From Nostoc paludosum FACHB-159 (GTDB taxonomy: Bacteria > Cyanobacteriota > Cyanobacteriia > Cyanobacteriales > Nostocaceae): 64,000 bases of DNA. The stretch lies in the NCBI RefSeq assembly GCF_014698835.1, contig NZ_JACJTU010000012.1, positions 1-64,000 of the forward strand. Direction: 5' to 3'. Positions 36,790-46,188 of this stretch are shown piece after piece (the first letter of the stretch is position 1; every line of letters begins with the position of its first letter). A program made the position numbers and the translations under genes. The notes under the pieces were generated by a model. It was not told the DNA's origin. It did no database searches and worked only from the letters and a program-made list of their open reading frames with translations.

Positions 36790-37311
36790 ATGCCAAGAAC
36801 GCAAAAAAACGATAACTTTATTGACAAATCCTTTACAGTGATGGCGGATATCATTCTCAAGATCCTGCCAGCCAACAAAAAAGCTAAAGAAGCCTTTGTG
36901 TATTATCGAGATGGCATGTCAGCCCAAGCAGAAGGAGAATATGCCGAAGCACTGGAATACTATGAAGAAGCGTTAACACTAGAGGAAGACCCCAACGATC
37001 GCGGCTACATTCTCTACAATATGGGTCTAATCTATGCCAGCAACGGCGACCACAACAAAGCTTTAGAACTGTATCACCAAGCAATTGAGTTAAACCCACG
37101 TATGCCCCAAGCCTTGAACAACATTGCTGTGATTTATCACTACCAAGGCGAAAAAGCAAAAGAAGCTGGAGATAACGACGGTGGTGAAGCACTGTTTGAC
37201 CAAGCCGCAGACTATTGGATTCGAGCCATTCGCATGGCTCCCAATAACTACATTGAAGCTCAAAACTGGTTGAAAACTACAGGGCGATCGCAAATTGACG
37301 TATTCTTCTAG
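36790..37311 (+). CDS. ycf3: Photosystem I assembly protein Ycf3
   Basis: 173 residues. [20 protein letters not shown] is characteristic of cyanobacterial and plastid Ycf3. Three TPR units (about 35-68, 72-105 and 120-155) form a scaffold that binds PsaA/PsaD during photosystem I assembly at the thylakoid. No intron. It is followed by a heptamer-repeat spacer and gatC. Confidence 0.97.
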   Translation: MPRTQKNDNFIDKSFTVMADIILKILPANKKAKEAFVYYRDGMSAQAEGEYAEALEYYEEALTLEEDPNDRGYILYNMGLIYASNGDHNKALELYHQAIELNPRMPQALNNIAVIYHYQGEKAKEAGDNDGGEALFDQAADYWIRAIRMAPNNYIEAQNWLKTTGRSQIDVFF

Positions 37312-37380
37312 TCATTAGTCATTAGTCCTTTGCAAATGCCCAATGCCCCATGCCCCATGCCCAATGCCCAATAACAATTT
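37312..37380. repeat. Heptamer repeats (gtcatta; atgcccc)
   Basis: Two different seven-base units iterated side by side fill almost the whole ycf3-gatC gap. Confidence 0.75.
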
Positions 37381-37671
37381 ATGATTGACCAAGAACAAGT
37401 CCACAAAGTAGCTAATCTTGCTCGTTTAGAGTTAACTCCAGAAGAAGAAGAACAATTTACCACTCAATTGGGAAGTATTCTCGATTATATTCAACAACTC
37501 AACGAACTCGATGTTAGTGATGTGCCTCCAACAACACGGGCAATAGATGTAAGTAATGTCACACGAGAAGATGAACTGCAACCCTATCCTGACCGTGAAA
37601 GCATCCTCAACAGCGCCCCTGAACAAGAAGGTGAATTTTTCAAAGTACCAAAAATCCTCAACGCTGAATAG
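37381..37671 (+). CDS. gatC: Asp/Glu-tRNA amidotransferase subunit C
   Basis: 96 residues, full length. [35 protein letters not shown] and LR-EDE are the GatC signatures. It stabilises GatA in the GatCAB complex, which converts Glu-tRNA(Gln) to Gln-tRNA(Gln), a route cyanobacteria depend on. gatA and gatB are not in the window. ATG start directly after the repeats. Confidence 0.96.
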   Translation: MIDQEQVHKVANLARLELTPEEEEQFTTQLGSILDYIQQLNELDVSDVPPTTRAIDVSNVTREDELQPYPDRESILNSAPEQEGEFFKVPKILNAE

Positions 37672-38217
37672 TCCAAAGCTATTCTGATTTCTGGCTCCCA
37701 GTGTATAAGTTAATATTATTCCGGTGTTGCAAAAAAAACGTTGCTCTTGCCAAAATTGCCGTGATAAAGTACAAATACTGAAATCTACGGCACACCAATA
37801 GTGTCTAAGTAGATCCATAGAGTTATGAAATTATTTTTCACAAGCAGTTAGGTGTTTTCTTTTTGACACCTAATTCTTGAAGATTAATAATTTTATAGCT
37901 CTATATCAACTTGGATTTGTATGTATGAGCCAATATGTTGGTTTGGCTATTAATTATGTGAATCCTGTACAGAGCAATTCTGACACCAGGGATTTACATG
38001 TTGAACTGCAAACTTTTAACACACAAACGAGATTCATGCATATTTCGTTTGCGTGTTGGGTTCTCAACCCAAACTAATTCAATTTATGAATACAACATTC
38101 TCGTGACTCAAACATTTGAAAAAGCTATTGGTTGTGAAAAAAATCAGTAGATGTTGTATTTGTGTGTGAGGAATAAATGTGAGTCACGAGTAATTAAGAT
38201 GCGTTGCGAAAGTTAGT
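37672..38217. other. Spacer with inverted repeats upstream of a porin remnant
   Basis: No convincing gene. Two pairs of inverted repeats occur: aatacaacat (38089) with atgttgtatt (38152), and ctcgtgactca (38100) with a tgagtcacgag copy (38179-38190). They may be remnants of an insertion that destroyed the downstream gene. Confidence 0.4.
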
Positions 38218-38637
38218 TTGTTGTGCTTAGTTACAGGTTCAATTTTACTGGGAGCAGATCCTACACTTGCTAATCCTACTGAGACGCAGCCTAATTTTAG
38301 TATAGATAATCAATCTCCAAATACCAATGCGATTGGTCAGGTCAACTCCGTATCTCAACTATCTGATGTTAGACCAACAGATTGGGCTTTTCAAGCATTA
38401 CAATCTGTAGTAGAACGTTATGGTTGCATTGCTGGATATCCTGACAGATGTGTTTCCTGCCATTACCCCCTACGCCAGCGATAGCCAAGGAGCAATTTCT
38501 CGATTTGCAGGCTACAAAGCTGCTGTACGAATTACTGGAGTAGTGGTTTACTTGCAGGCGCTGGTTTTTTGTGGAATCCTTCAAAACAAGTAGGACTTGG
38601 AGTTATATACGGGAACGGTACATCATTTGCAGTTTAG
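38218..38637 (+). pseudogene. Decayed SLH-domain porin (iron-uptake porin family) remnant
   Basis: The first 75 codons read as a porin N terminus: an A-rich signal-like segment, then SQLSDVRPTDWAFQALQSVV and ERYGCIAGYPDR, the SLH motif of cyanobacterial outer-membrane porins. Coding then breaks. A stretch in another frame (about 38450-38530) and a third back in the first frame (38533-38637, YWSSGLLAGAGFLWNP... ending GTSFAV) look like later porin segments. Intact family members are about 500-600 residues, so most of the gene is lost through deletion and frameshift. The start codon is uncertain. Confidence 0.65.
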
Positions 38638-39309
38638 ACCGCAGGGGAGCAGAGGAGCAGAGCAGCAGAGGAGAGGGTTTAAGCCATTTATTCATAATTT
38701 CAATAGTGCAGCTTAAATGCTGATTAGCTTACCATTTTGACTTTCTAATACGGGCATGGGGGATGGGGCATTTGTCATTTGTTTTTCTTTGCGTCCCAGC
38801 GTCCCCTTCCATATCTTCCGCATCCCTCCATCTCCACACTTACCTCAAACAAAACAGAAAGCTCTTCCGGAATTTCTACGGTTATAACAGAAGACAAGAG
38901 TAGGATACACTGGCTTTTGAATACACCAGAAGTTCATCAGCGATTTGATTTGCCGCTGCTGCTTCTTCCTTAGTATCTTACGCTTTTTGTTCTATGAAAC
39001 TTACTCAAATCTACGGTAAGTCCTTCCAAGAAGGTTTTTTTGCATCTACTTAAAGACTCCCACTGTTTTGGGTCTATAGCTTTAGAATATTTACAAGCTT
39101 TAATTACAAATTAGCTCTCTCTAGAAAAACTGCTGTTTTTGCTATCTGGGCTTATGTCCTACCTGTTTATATACCAATTTGTGTAGCTTAGCCAACCAGC
39201 GAATTCAGTTAATATTAAGCCTGTTTTACTATTTAGTTTCTTACCCCGACCATTAGACTCCTAGTGTTCATTTCATTTTGTTCAATAGCTTTTAGCCCTT
39301 ATCGCTCCC
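38638..39309. other. Spacer after the porin remnant; no supported gene
   Basis: Contains a gcagaggagcagagcagcag repeat near 38645 and short open frames with no family resemblance. It is a likely continuation of the decayed region. Confidence 0.5.
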
Positions 39310-39822
39310 ATGCTGACCCATCACCGCAAGCCCGTGTGCTTATCAATTATTTCTACTGACCTACCAATCTGGTCTGTTGTTGAAACTGCCGGCACATTGT
39401 ATCAAAAAGACACTGACCGGTTTCATTTACTGTTGACTGCACCGCCCCTAATTACTTGCGAAGTCGAGAGTGTCCTTAGTCCAGAAGACGCTTCTCCTCA
39501 AAGTAAGAGCAAAGCCTATGCCCCTAGCAGTCCCAGAATTTTGTGGTTGGAAATTTCCCCATATCGGGTAATTATGACTATGCAAGGTAACGCCCAAGTG
39601 AGCTATCGTCACTTCTGGGAACAGGGTGTTTATGGTATTAGTCGTTATTGGTTGCCAAATGAGTCGTTGCAATCTAACGATCCGATTCGTTTACGAAACT
39701 TTACTAGCAGCCTAGCTCTCAACGCACATCCTTTACCAGAGCATTTGCGACTGGAATATGAATTGTGGGCAGAAAAAATCCAACTAGGACGCTACATTCT
39801 GAATTTAGAAATTAAGCACTGA
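39310..39822 (+). CDS. Conserved cyanobacterial hypothetical protein
   Basis: 170 residues, soluble, with no signal peptide or membrane helix. Rich in beta-type sequence, with several aromatic clusters (PIWSVVETAG, RILWLEISPYRV, YRHFWEQGVYGISRYWLP). I recall no named domain. Codon use and an ATG at a plausible place support a real gene, but I assign no function. Confidence 0.6.
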   Translation: MLTHHRKPVCLSIISTDLPIWSVVETAGTLYQKDTDRFHLLLTAPPLITCEVESVLSPEDASPQSKSKAYAPSSPRILWLEISPYRVIMTMQGNAQVSYRHFWEQGVYGISRYWLPNESLQSNDPIRLRNFTSSLALNAHPLPEHLRLEYELWAEKIQLGRYILNLEIKH

Positions 39823-39826
39823 TATG

Positions 39827-39855
39827 TGGGGACTGGGGACTGGGGACTGGGGATA
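39827..39855. repeat. Heptamer tandem repeat (ggggact)
   Basis: Three and a half iterations directly after the preceding stop, similar in composition to the cccagtc repeats elsewhere in the window. Confidence 0.75.
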
Positions 39856-39958
39856 GAGAGGTAGAGTACATAATTCCCTAACTCCTAACTCCTCACAGGA
39901 GCAACGGAAACGTCTCCGGCTTTGCTCAACAGTCAACAGTCAACACTCCCCACACCTT

Positions 39959-40540
39959 TCAACCAAAATAACTCGGTTGGTTTCCAGGTTTCCATTTAAT
40001 GTTGCAACCAACACTCGGCTTTTGCTCAGTTGCAACAGGTTTATCAGCTAACACTGCTTCAATTGCTGCACGTAAATCTGCACCTGTGACAGGTTTACCA
40101 TTACTAGGACGACTATCATCTAATTGTCCCCGATAAACAAGTCGGCGCGAGCCATCAAATAGAAAAAAGTCTGGTGTGCAAGCTGCTGTGTAAGCTTTTG
40201 CTGTTTCCTGGCTCTCGTCGTAGCATAAGGTAAAAGTAAATCCTTGTTCTGTGGCAAATGCTTTTAACGAGTCTGGTGCATCATCTGGATAATTTTTGGC
40301 ATCGTTAGCGCTGATGGCAACGATCGCTAAATCACTCGTAAAATAATCTTTTCCTAACTGCGCTAATTCTTGTTGCACATGCTTGACAAATGGGCAATGC
40401 CGACAAATGAACATTACCAACAGCGCTTTTTTATCTGCAAATGTAGAAAGTGAAGTTGCCTTTCCAGATACAACTTCCGGTAGATCGAAATCTGGTGCTT
40501 TGGTGCCTATCGGCAACATTGTTGAAGCTGTTAAAGCCAT
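39959..40540 (-). CDS. Thioredoxin-fold peroxiredoxin-like protein (AhpC/TSA type)
   Basis: 193 residues. APDFDLPEVVSG and LVMFICRHCPFVKH show a thioredoxin fold with CRHC (Cys46, Cys49), the redox-active CxxC of this subfamily, in place of the WCGPC or TxxC types. YPDDAPDSLKAFATEQGFTF, the TPDFFLFD cis-Pro loop and a RGQLDDSRPSNGKPVTG tail follow; the tail is characteristic of a small clade of thiol-disulfide proteins. It is cytoplasmic and probably a thiol-dependent reductase. Confidence 0.88.
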   Translation of the reverse strand: MALTASTMLPIGTKAPDFDLPEVVSGKATSLSTFADKKALLVMFICRHCPFVKHVQQELAQLGKDYFTSDLAIVAISANDAKNYPDDAPDSLKAFATEQGFTFTLCYDESQETAKAYTAACTPDFFLFDGSRRLVYRGQLDDSRPSNGKPVTGADLRAAIEAVLADKPVATEQKPSVGCNIKWKPGNQPSYFG

Positions 40541-40611
40541 ATTTCACCCGATATTTTTACCCTGATAAAGGCTTTTACTATCAGTATGTTTTCAACATAT
40601 CACTAAATATT

Positions 40612-40657
40612 CAACAAATCTAAGAGACGAGATATTTCCCGCCTCTTAGATTTGTTG
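40612..40657 (-). terminator. Long hairpin downstream of hli
   Basis: An 18-bp stem (caacaaatctaagagacg / cgcctcttagatttgttg, one mismatch) with a 10-base loop, 26 bp past the hli stop in the minus direction. The following tract is AT-rich but has no long U run. Confidence 0.65.
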
Positions 40658-40682
40658 AAAATTATTTTATACAGTTGATTTA

Positions 40683-40898
40683 TTATAGGCTGGTCAAAAA
40701 ACCCACGATCCCGTGTCCTGTTACTACTTCTAATACTATTAGAGAAACAAAACCAATCATTGCTAAACGACCGTTGAGCATTTCTGCATAAGGTGTAAAG
40801 CCAGTGCGATCGCCTTGAGCGTCTACATAAACCTTTGGCTCGATCGCAAAGTTGTTCAGTTTGCCTTGATCGTCAACTATAGCAGTACCTGTACGCAT
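40683..40898 (-). CDS. High-light-inducible (chlorophyll a/b-binding-like) protein
   Basis: 71 residues from the ATG giving MRTGTAIV, preceded by a good aagggg ribosome site. The frame is open further upstream but is not coding. One transmembrane helix carries the Lhc motif [16 protein letters not shown], with Glu and Asn/Arg chlorophyll ligands. Hlips bind chlorophyll and carotenoids, protect photosystem II assembly intermediates, and quench under high light. The N-terminal 35 residues are typical of HliA/B-like single-helix proteins. Followed by a strong hairpin. Confidence 0.93.
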   Translation of the reverse strand: MRTGTAIVDDQGKLNNFAIEPKVYVDAQGDRTGFTPYAEMLNGRLAMIGFVSLIVLEVVTGHGIVGFLTSL

Positions 40899-41093
40899 GT
40901 GATTATCCCCTTTTTTTTCTATGTAAAGAAGTGTAACAAGTTTATTAATATTTGTAAAGTATCTTAATCTATGCAAGTAGAAGGCCAAGGCAGAGATATG
41001 ATTATGGATTGAGTTCAAAGCCATGTTTAACAACATAGGCTCTGCTCTTTGTTCTGATGCCCTCTCAATCACCAATCCACTTCCATACAGCCA

Positions 41094-41816
41094 ATGCATC
41101 GATTTCGAGTAGAGGTTATTGCCAAAACCCCAAACCCGCAGCAGGTAATTTACGCCGCGATGCACCAAGACTATACCGATGGGTTCGTGTTTGACGAGCG
41201 CGACTCATGGCCAACGGAAAGCATGAGTGGCGAAATTATTGTCAAGCGACTTTTAGCGGGAGAAAGAGGACACTATGGGCCTCTAGAGCATCCCCAGATT
41301 ATTTTCAACTGTGGCTACTTTCCCCACAGTGTTATGCAACAGGCACGTACCCATCGGGTTGGAGTATCATTTGATGTACAATCTTTTAGGTATACAGGCA
41401 ACCAATTTATCGACGTAGTAGAAGGCAAGAAAGACATAGAAGATGTTATTTATCTGCGTCCCGTTGGTTATTACACAGATAGACAAGGTAAAAAATACCA
41501 CTATACACCAGAACAACGAGCAGCTGATTTGGAGTGGTGCTTAGAAGCAGCTAAACGATATAAAGCTGATTTTGAAGGTGGAATGTCTGAAGAACACGCT
41601 AGAGGTAAAGTACCTTTTGACTATCGTCAGCATTTTGTAGTTAGTTTCAATTTAAGGTCTTTCTTGCATTTTTGTGACCTGAGAAACAAGAAAGATGCTC
41701 AACTTGAAATTCAAAAGTTGTGCGAACTGATGTGGCCTCACTTTGCAGACTGGGCACCTGCGATCGCCCAATGGTATGAAAAGCAACGTCTAGGCAAAGC
41801 AAGGTTAGCACCTTAA
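41094..41816 (+). CDS. thyX: FAD-dependent thymidylate synthase
   Basis: 240 residues. ThyX motif region [16 protein letters not shown] near 91-106; this is the cyanobacterial variant of RHRxxSxxxxSxR. Also [13 protein letters not shown] and the [20 protein letters not shown]-terminal block. It converts dUMP to dTMP using methylene-THF and FADH2. dcd, 1 kb downstream on the other strand, feeds the same pathway. ATG start; divergent from hli. Confidence 0.95.
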   Translation: MHRFRVEVIAKTPNPQQVIYAAMHQDYTDGFVFDERDSWPTESMSGEIIVKRLLAGERGHYGPLEHPQIIFNCGYFPHSVMQQARTHRVGVSFDVQSFRYTGNQFIDVVEGKKDIEDVIYLRPVGYYTDRQGKKYHYTPEQRAADLEWCLEAAKRYKADFEGGMSEEHARGKVPFDYRQHFVVSFNLRSFLHFCDLRNKKDAQLEIQKLCELMWPHFADWAPAIAQWYEKQRLGKARLAP

Positions 41817-41831
41817 TCGGATTTACCATAG

Positions 41832-42689
41832 ATGACAAAACCTGCCGATATTAGTACCAAAAAATTAATCAGCCTTGCACCAAATAATTGGGCAAGATGG
41901 GTAACAGGAATTTCCGACATTGTTACAGGAGAAATCTTAAATACAGAATTCCAATGGATTAGCCGACAAAGCGATGTTGTGATTCAAGCTGAAAGTCCCC
42001 ACTACGGAAAATTTCTCATCCTCAATGAGTTGCAATTACGGCACACAGCAGAAATGCCCCGTCGGATGCGTGCTTATGCTGCTCTTGCAGAAGAAAAATA
42101 TAAACTACAAACTTATCCCGTATTAATTAATATTCTTAAAATCACCAACAGTGAAATACCTACAAGCTTTACATCAAATTTTATTGGATTAAGGGCAATT
42201 CAAGATTATCGCGTTATTAATCTTTGGGAAGTTGATGTAAATATTGCTTTTGAGACACCATTACCGTCGCTACTTCCTTTTGTACCAATTCTCAAGGGTG
42301 GAGAAAACGAGTCTACAATTAGAGAAGCATTGCGAATGCTACGTGCTGATGAGCAATTAAATCAACTTGAGACAGTTCTGGCCTTTTTTGCAACCTTTGT
42401 ATTAGAAAGTGCTTTAGTTCAAGAAATCATGAGGTGGGATATGACAGTCTTAAGAGAGTCACCCTGGTATCAAGAAATTTTACGCGAGGGAGAAGCGCTA
42501 GGAGAAGCACGTGGAGAAGCACATGGAATAATCTCTAGCATTGAAACAAGTTTAGAAGCGAAATTTGGCAGCGATGGTTTGGAGTTGATGTCGGTGATTT
42601 CACAAATTTCTGACTTACAGCAATTAAAAGAGATTTTACGCAGGATTGTTGTAGCAAATACAATTGAAGACTTACGGAATGTTTTGTAA
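41832..42689 (+). CDS. Rpn-like/DUF4351-related protein
   Basis: 285 residues. N-terminal LAPNNWARWVTGI and the ILNELQLRHTAEMPRRM strand-helix resemble the PD-(D/E)XK core of Rpn-type proteins (E-x-Q). The C terminus is a helical EGEALGEARGEAHG linker and an SLEAKFG...LQQLKEILRRIV module like DUF4351 tails. It lies 16 bp after thyX, possibly co-transcribed by chance. The function is unknown. It differs clearly from the Rpn-like protein at 23.4 kb. Confidence 0.72.
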   Translation: MTKPADISTKKLISLAPNNWARWVTGISDIVTGEILNTEFQWISRQSDVVIQAESPHYGKFLILNELQLRHTAEMPRRMRAYAALAEEKYKLQTYPVLINILKITNSEIPTSFTSNFIGLRAIQDYRVINLWEVDVNIAFETPLPSLLPFVPILKGGENESTIREALRMLRADEQLNQLETVLAFFATFVLESALVQEIMRWDMTVLRESPWYQEILREGEALGEARGEAHGIISSIETSLEAKFGSDGLELMSVISQISDLQQLKEILRRIVVANTIEDLRNVL

Positions 42690-42772
42690 TTATATTTTTG
42701 ATTTCGCGCGATCGCTGTGAGGCACCAAAAGCAGCATCTTGGTTAGGTACGATTAGCACCTTCAGCAAAAAT

Positions 42773-43420
42773 CTAAACACGAGCCAAAGTCACAATTTCT
42801 AACTGATCCTGATATTTACCCCGTCTTGCTTCGTAACTAATAGCACAGGGTTCGCCTTCTAAAAATAGCAATTGCACCACACCTTCGTTAGCGTAAATCC
42901 GGCAATCTGCACTAGAAGAATTAGAAAACTCTAACGTCAGATGACCACGCCATGCAGCTTCCGCAGGCGTTAAGTTAGCTATTATACCACAACGTGCATA
43001 AGTCGATTTACCTATACATATCACTGTAATATTACTTGGAACCTCCAGTTTTTCTAAAGCAACGCCAAGTCCATAACTGTGAGCAGGCAAAATAAAGTAA
43101 CTCCCATTAACATCTGTGTGCAGTGTTGTTGGCTCAAGATTGTGGGGATTAAAGTTTTTAGGGTCAACAACAGTTCCAGGTATGTGGCGAAAAATGCGGA
43201 ACTCAGCCGGAGAAAGGCGTATATCGTAGCCATAAGAAGATAAACCGTAGCTGATTACAGGTTGAACTGCTACAGACTCATCTATGTTAGAAAGTTCCGA
43301 TCCCAGAGAAGCTTGGCTCAGACTTTGCGTTTTTTGTACTTTTCGGATTAAACTTGGCTCAAAGGGTGAAATCATGCCTTTTTGAGCCATTTCAGTAATC
43401 CAGATATCGTTTTTAATCAC
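42773..43420 (-). CDS. dcd: dCTP deaminase
   Basis: 215 residues. SSYGYDIRLSPAEFRIF, GSYFILPAHSYGLGVALEKLEVP, CIGKSTYARCGI (catalytic and nucleotide-binding), PAEAAWRGHLTLEFSN with the catalytic Glu, and NEGVVQLLFLEGE are all present. It deaminates dCTP to dUTP, feeding dUMP to ThyX. An N-terminal extension of about 20 residues relative to E. coli Dcd is typical of cyanobacteria. Confidence 0.93.
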   Translation of the reverse strand: MIKNDIWITEMAQKGMISPFEPSLIRKVQKTQSLSQASLGSELSNIDESVAVQPVISYGLSSYGYDIRLSPAEFRIFRHIPGTVVDPKNFNPHNLEPTTLHTDVNGSYFILPAHSYGLGVALEKLEVPSNITVICIGKSTYARCGIIANLTPAEAAWRGHLTLEFSNSSSADCRIYANEGVVQLLFLEGEPCAISYEARRGKYQDQLEIVTLARV

Positions 43421-43476
43421 AAGTTCACAGCTAATTCAAACCGAACTACTAGGATACCTTGAACTGAGTTTTTTGT

Positions 43477-44013
43477 TTAGGGTCGATGACTGCGGCGAAT
43501 TTCTGTAATTTGATCTGCCACATCCAACAGAGATTTCGGCATCTCTGGCCCTGTGAGAATGATATCGATATGGGGAGGGCGTTTTGCTAGAAACGCTAAA
43601 ACTTCAGTTTCTGGAATCAAACCAAAGTTAATCGCTAAACTTAACTCATCTAAAACTACGAGAGAATACTTACTTTCATGCACTACTTGTTGTGTATACT
43701 GCCACAGTTTTTGTAAAGCTTCGTTTTCTGTATCGTCGAGATGTGGTGTATCAATGCAACGAGGTAAATCACAACGAATCCAATCTAAATTTTGTCCTAG
43801 TTGTATGGGTCGTTCCTGTCCTTGACGAATACCTCCTTTGAGGAACTGGACTATTAAGACTGGCGTTCCTTGCCCAGCGATTCTCAGTGCTTGAGCCATC
43901 ACACTTGTAAAAAAATTGCGATGAGAACTAGTAAAAACTTGTATTAGTCCTTCAACTGGATATGGTAAGTTAAGGGTTGAATTTATACTCGGCGTTTCTA
44001 ACTGTGCGACCAT
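43477..44013 (-). CDS. CobO/BtuR-like protein lacking the P-loop
   Basis: 178 residues. The fold of corrinoid adenosyltransferase CobO is recognisable: QALRIAGQGTPVLIVQFLKGG, the LVVLDEL Walker B (118-124), NFGLIPETEVLAFLAKRP, IILTGP and a DQITEIR end. The Walker A that should read GxGKGKT is SSHRNFFTS (29-37), so ATP binding in the standard way is not possible. It may be a regulatory or structural paralogue; a genuine enzyme elsewhere in the genome would be expected. It lies next to dcd on the same strand, 57 bp upstream of it. Confidence 0.75.
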   Translation of the reverse strand: MVAQLETPSINSTLNLPYPVEGLIQVFTSSHRNFFTSVMAQALRIAGQGTPVLIVQFLKGGIRQGQERPIQLGQNLDWIRCDLPRCIDTPHLDDTENEALQKLWQYTQQVVHESKYSLVVLDELSLAINFGLIPETEVLAFLAKRPPHIDIILTGPEMPKSLLDVADQITEIRRSHRP

Positions 44014-44356
44014 AGGTAAAGTTCAAAAATTTACAATAAGTTACAGACTATTACTTAAAATTAGTTATTGCGAATCTACCTGTATAATCAATCTGTTTTT
44101 CACAGGTGCAGGGGTTAGGGCAAATTGCATTCTTAGTCAAACACTACCTTTATGCTGAAGTCAAGAGTTATTTTGATTTAAATTTTCGTTTTCTCTCTGA
44201 AATTAGTCGTAAAAATGATAACAAATAAGTTACAGTTACAATCACTTAAAAAAGCTATAAATAGCGGCTGAAAGTCTCTAGATATTGGATTTTGCGGTTA
44301 TTTGCATAAAACGACCTATAAAGTAGTAAATTTGACACGATGAGGGGTGAATTGTT
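44014..44356. other. Divergent intergenic region, no gene seen
   Basis: Promoter region shared by the minus-strand CobO-like gene and the plus-strand adenylate-kinase-like gene. AT-rich, with no clear repeats or operators. Confidence 0.5.
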
Positions 44357-44980
44357 GTGAGATTAGTGATTCTGGGAGGTTCAGGATCGGGTAAAAGCAC
44401 TCAAGCACAAAGGCTTTCCAGATACTTTGATATTCCTCTGATTTCTACAGGTGAGATTTTACGAGAAGCCATATCTGGTGGCAAGTTCTTGCCGAACTTC
44501 CAATGGTCGCAAACTGATTCCCGGACTTATCTTTCTGTTTACACTAGCCTGAATGAATTGGGCTACCATGCACGGCCATATGTAGAAAAAGGGGAATTAG
44601 TTCCAGATGAAATGATTATTGAATTGATCCGAATTCGCCTCAGACAACCAGATATTAACTGCGCTTGGGTGTTGGAGGGCTATCCCCGCACTGCTTTTCA
44701 AGCTGAAGAATTAGATTTTTTATTAGATGATTTAGGCCAAAAATTAGATTGGGCGATTTATTTACAAGTTCCAGAAGCGGTGATGGTTAGCCGATCCTTG
44801 GGGCGATCGCTACCAGATGACCAACCCGAAATCGTACAACGCCGTGTAGAATTATTCTACGATCGCACCATCCCCATCCTAGAATATTACGACCGTCGTC
44901 GCCGCCTATTAACCATCAATGGCGACCAGTCACCAGAGATGGTGCTGCAAAATATTTTGACTCTGCTTTCTGTTCCTTAG
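44357..44980 (+). CDS. Adenylate-kinase-like nucleoside monophosphate kinase
   Basis: 207 residues from a GTG. The P-loop GGSGSGKST (7-15), IPLISTGEILREAI and LEGYPRTAFQAEELD match adenylate kinase. Compared with Adk it has an insert of about 27 residues after the first NMP-binding helix (GGKFLPNFQWSQTDSRTYL...) and a short LID (SLPDDQPEIVQRRVE). It is probably a divergent paralogue of the standard adk gene. The substrate is likely AMP or another NMP, not certain. Confidence 0.82.
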   Translation: MRLVILGGSGSGKSTQAQRLSRYFDIPLISTGEILREAISGGKFLPNFQWSQTDSRTYLSVYTSLNELGYHARPYVEKGELVPDEMIIELIRIRLRQPDINCAWVLEGYPRTAFQAEELDFLLDDLGQKLDWAIYLQVPEAVMVSRSLGRSLPDDQPEIVQRRVELFYDRTIPILEYYDRRRRLLTINGDQSPEMVLQNILTLLSVP

Positions 44981-44989
44981 AGATGGATA

Positions 44990-45072
44990 GGGGGGCAGGG
45001 GAAAAGGTTAAAGGGAAAAGGAAATAAATTTAATCTTTCCCCTTTTCCCCTTACCCCTTTCCCTTTCCCCAT
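44990..45072. repeat. Purine/pyrimidine mirror repeat, possible hairpin
   Basis: A ggggaaaagg-type tract followed by ccttttccccttacccctt can pair into a hairpin downstream of the kinase gene. Similar tracts occur at 50093-50165, suggesting a dispersed family that may double as terminators. Confidence 0.5.
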
Positions 45073-45138
45073 GCCCTGTTTGGCCTACTAAGGTAACCTT
45101 AAGGCAGTATTCCATTTAAAAATCTTGAGGCAAATCCA

Positions 45139-45885
45139 ATGGCTTGGCAGCGTCCAGATGGTCGTCTTCCCTACGAACTACGTCCGTTAAGTTTTTACCC
45201 CAGTTTTACCCGCTTTGCTCCCGGTTCTGTTCTGGCAACATGCGGCGATACTCAGGTACTTTGTACTGTCAGTGTGACTAAGGGAGTTCCTAAGTTTCTC
45301 GAAGGAACAGGTAAGGGCTGGTTAACTGCTGAATACCGAATGCTACCATCTGCTACACAACAAAGGCAAGAAAGGGAATTATTGAAATTATCTGGACGGA
45401 CGCAAGAAATTCAGCGTTTAATCGGACGCAGTTTACGCGCAGCATTGGATTTTGAGATACTGGGAGAGCATACGCTGACTGTGGATGCTGATGTCCTGCA
45501 AGCAGATGCTGGAACTAGAACCACAGCGATTACGGGTTCTTTTGTGGCTTTGGCTCATGCCATTTCTAAATTATTGCAGCAGGGAACGTTGCAGCGATCG
45601 CCCCTGTGTGGTCAGGTAGCAGCGGTTTCCGTAGGATTACTAGAAAAAGAGGCGTTTTTAGATTTAAATTATATAGAAGACGTAGCTGCAACAGTAGACT
45701 TTAATGTGGTGATGAATCAACATCTCGAAATCATTGAAGTTCAAGGTACAGCTGAAGAAGGTAGCTTTAGCCGGCATCAGTTGAATCAGCTCTTAGATGT
45801 CGCCCAAAAAGGAATTGAGCAATTGTTAATCGCTCAACGCGAAGCGATCGCTGACTGGGAAAAGCTATTTGTGAGTGATTTTTAA
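45139..45885 (+). CDS. rph: Ribonuclease PH
   Basis: 248 residues. [64 protein letters not shown] and DLNYIEDV are diagnostic. A phosphate-dependent 3'-5' exoribonuclease that trims tRNA 3' ends. Complete, ATG start, monocistronic. Confidence 0.97.
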   Translation: MAWQRPDGRLPYELRPLSFYPSFTRFAPGSVLATCGDTQVLCTVSVTKGVPKFLEGTGKGWLTAEYRMLPSATQQRQERELLKLSGRTQEIQRLIGRSLRAALDFEILGEHTLTVDADVLQADAGTRTTAITGSFVALAHAISKLLQQGTLQRSPLCGQVAAVSVGLLEKEAFLDLNYIEDVAATVDFNVVMNQHLEIIEVQGTAEEGSFSRHQLNQLLDVAQKGIEQLLIAQREAIADWEKLFVSDF

Positions 45886-46142
45886 TATTAAATTCCTTAA
45901 GCTGTAGACATTCCGTGTCATCAATAAGTAAGTTGGTGTGAAAAAATCAAACTATGTTAATAAAGGTTAAGTGAACTAAAACCCTCTTTCCTTCTGCCTC
46001 CTGCCTCCTGCCTTATCCTGACGATAAATATTCACAACTACCTATTTATTGCATCCATTAGTTCAAATGTTGCATCCTTTACCCGACATAAAAACTCCTA
46101 TGCTGCTTGACGGAATTCCAAGGGTTGTGGAAAAACATCCAT

Positions 46143-46184
46143 AACGGCAGATGAAGGAAGGCAAGTGCTTCTTTCATCTTCCGT
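46143..46184 (+). ncRNA. Candidate structured RNA/hairpin 1
   Basis: aacggcagatgaaggaag pairs with cttctttcatcttccgtt around a short loop, with one bulge and one mismatch. It lies immediately before a terminator-like hairpin and about 260 bp past rph. This could be the body of a small RNA or a double terminator; no known RNA family is recognised. Confidence 0.35.
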
Positions 46185-46188
46185 TACT

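Noticed and set aside
37877..38077. 66-codon plus-strand frame
   Set aside because: No ribosome site, no family resemblance, in a spacer with inverted repeats.
38779..38973. 64-codon plus-strand frame after the porin remnant
   Set aside because: Contains gcgtccc-type repeat sequence and no domain features.
40899..41168. N-terminal extension of the hli reading frame
   Set aside because: The internal ATG has a good ribosome site and the usual Hlip length; the upstream part overlaps the 5' end of thyX on the other strand and has no Hlip similarity.
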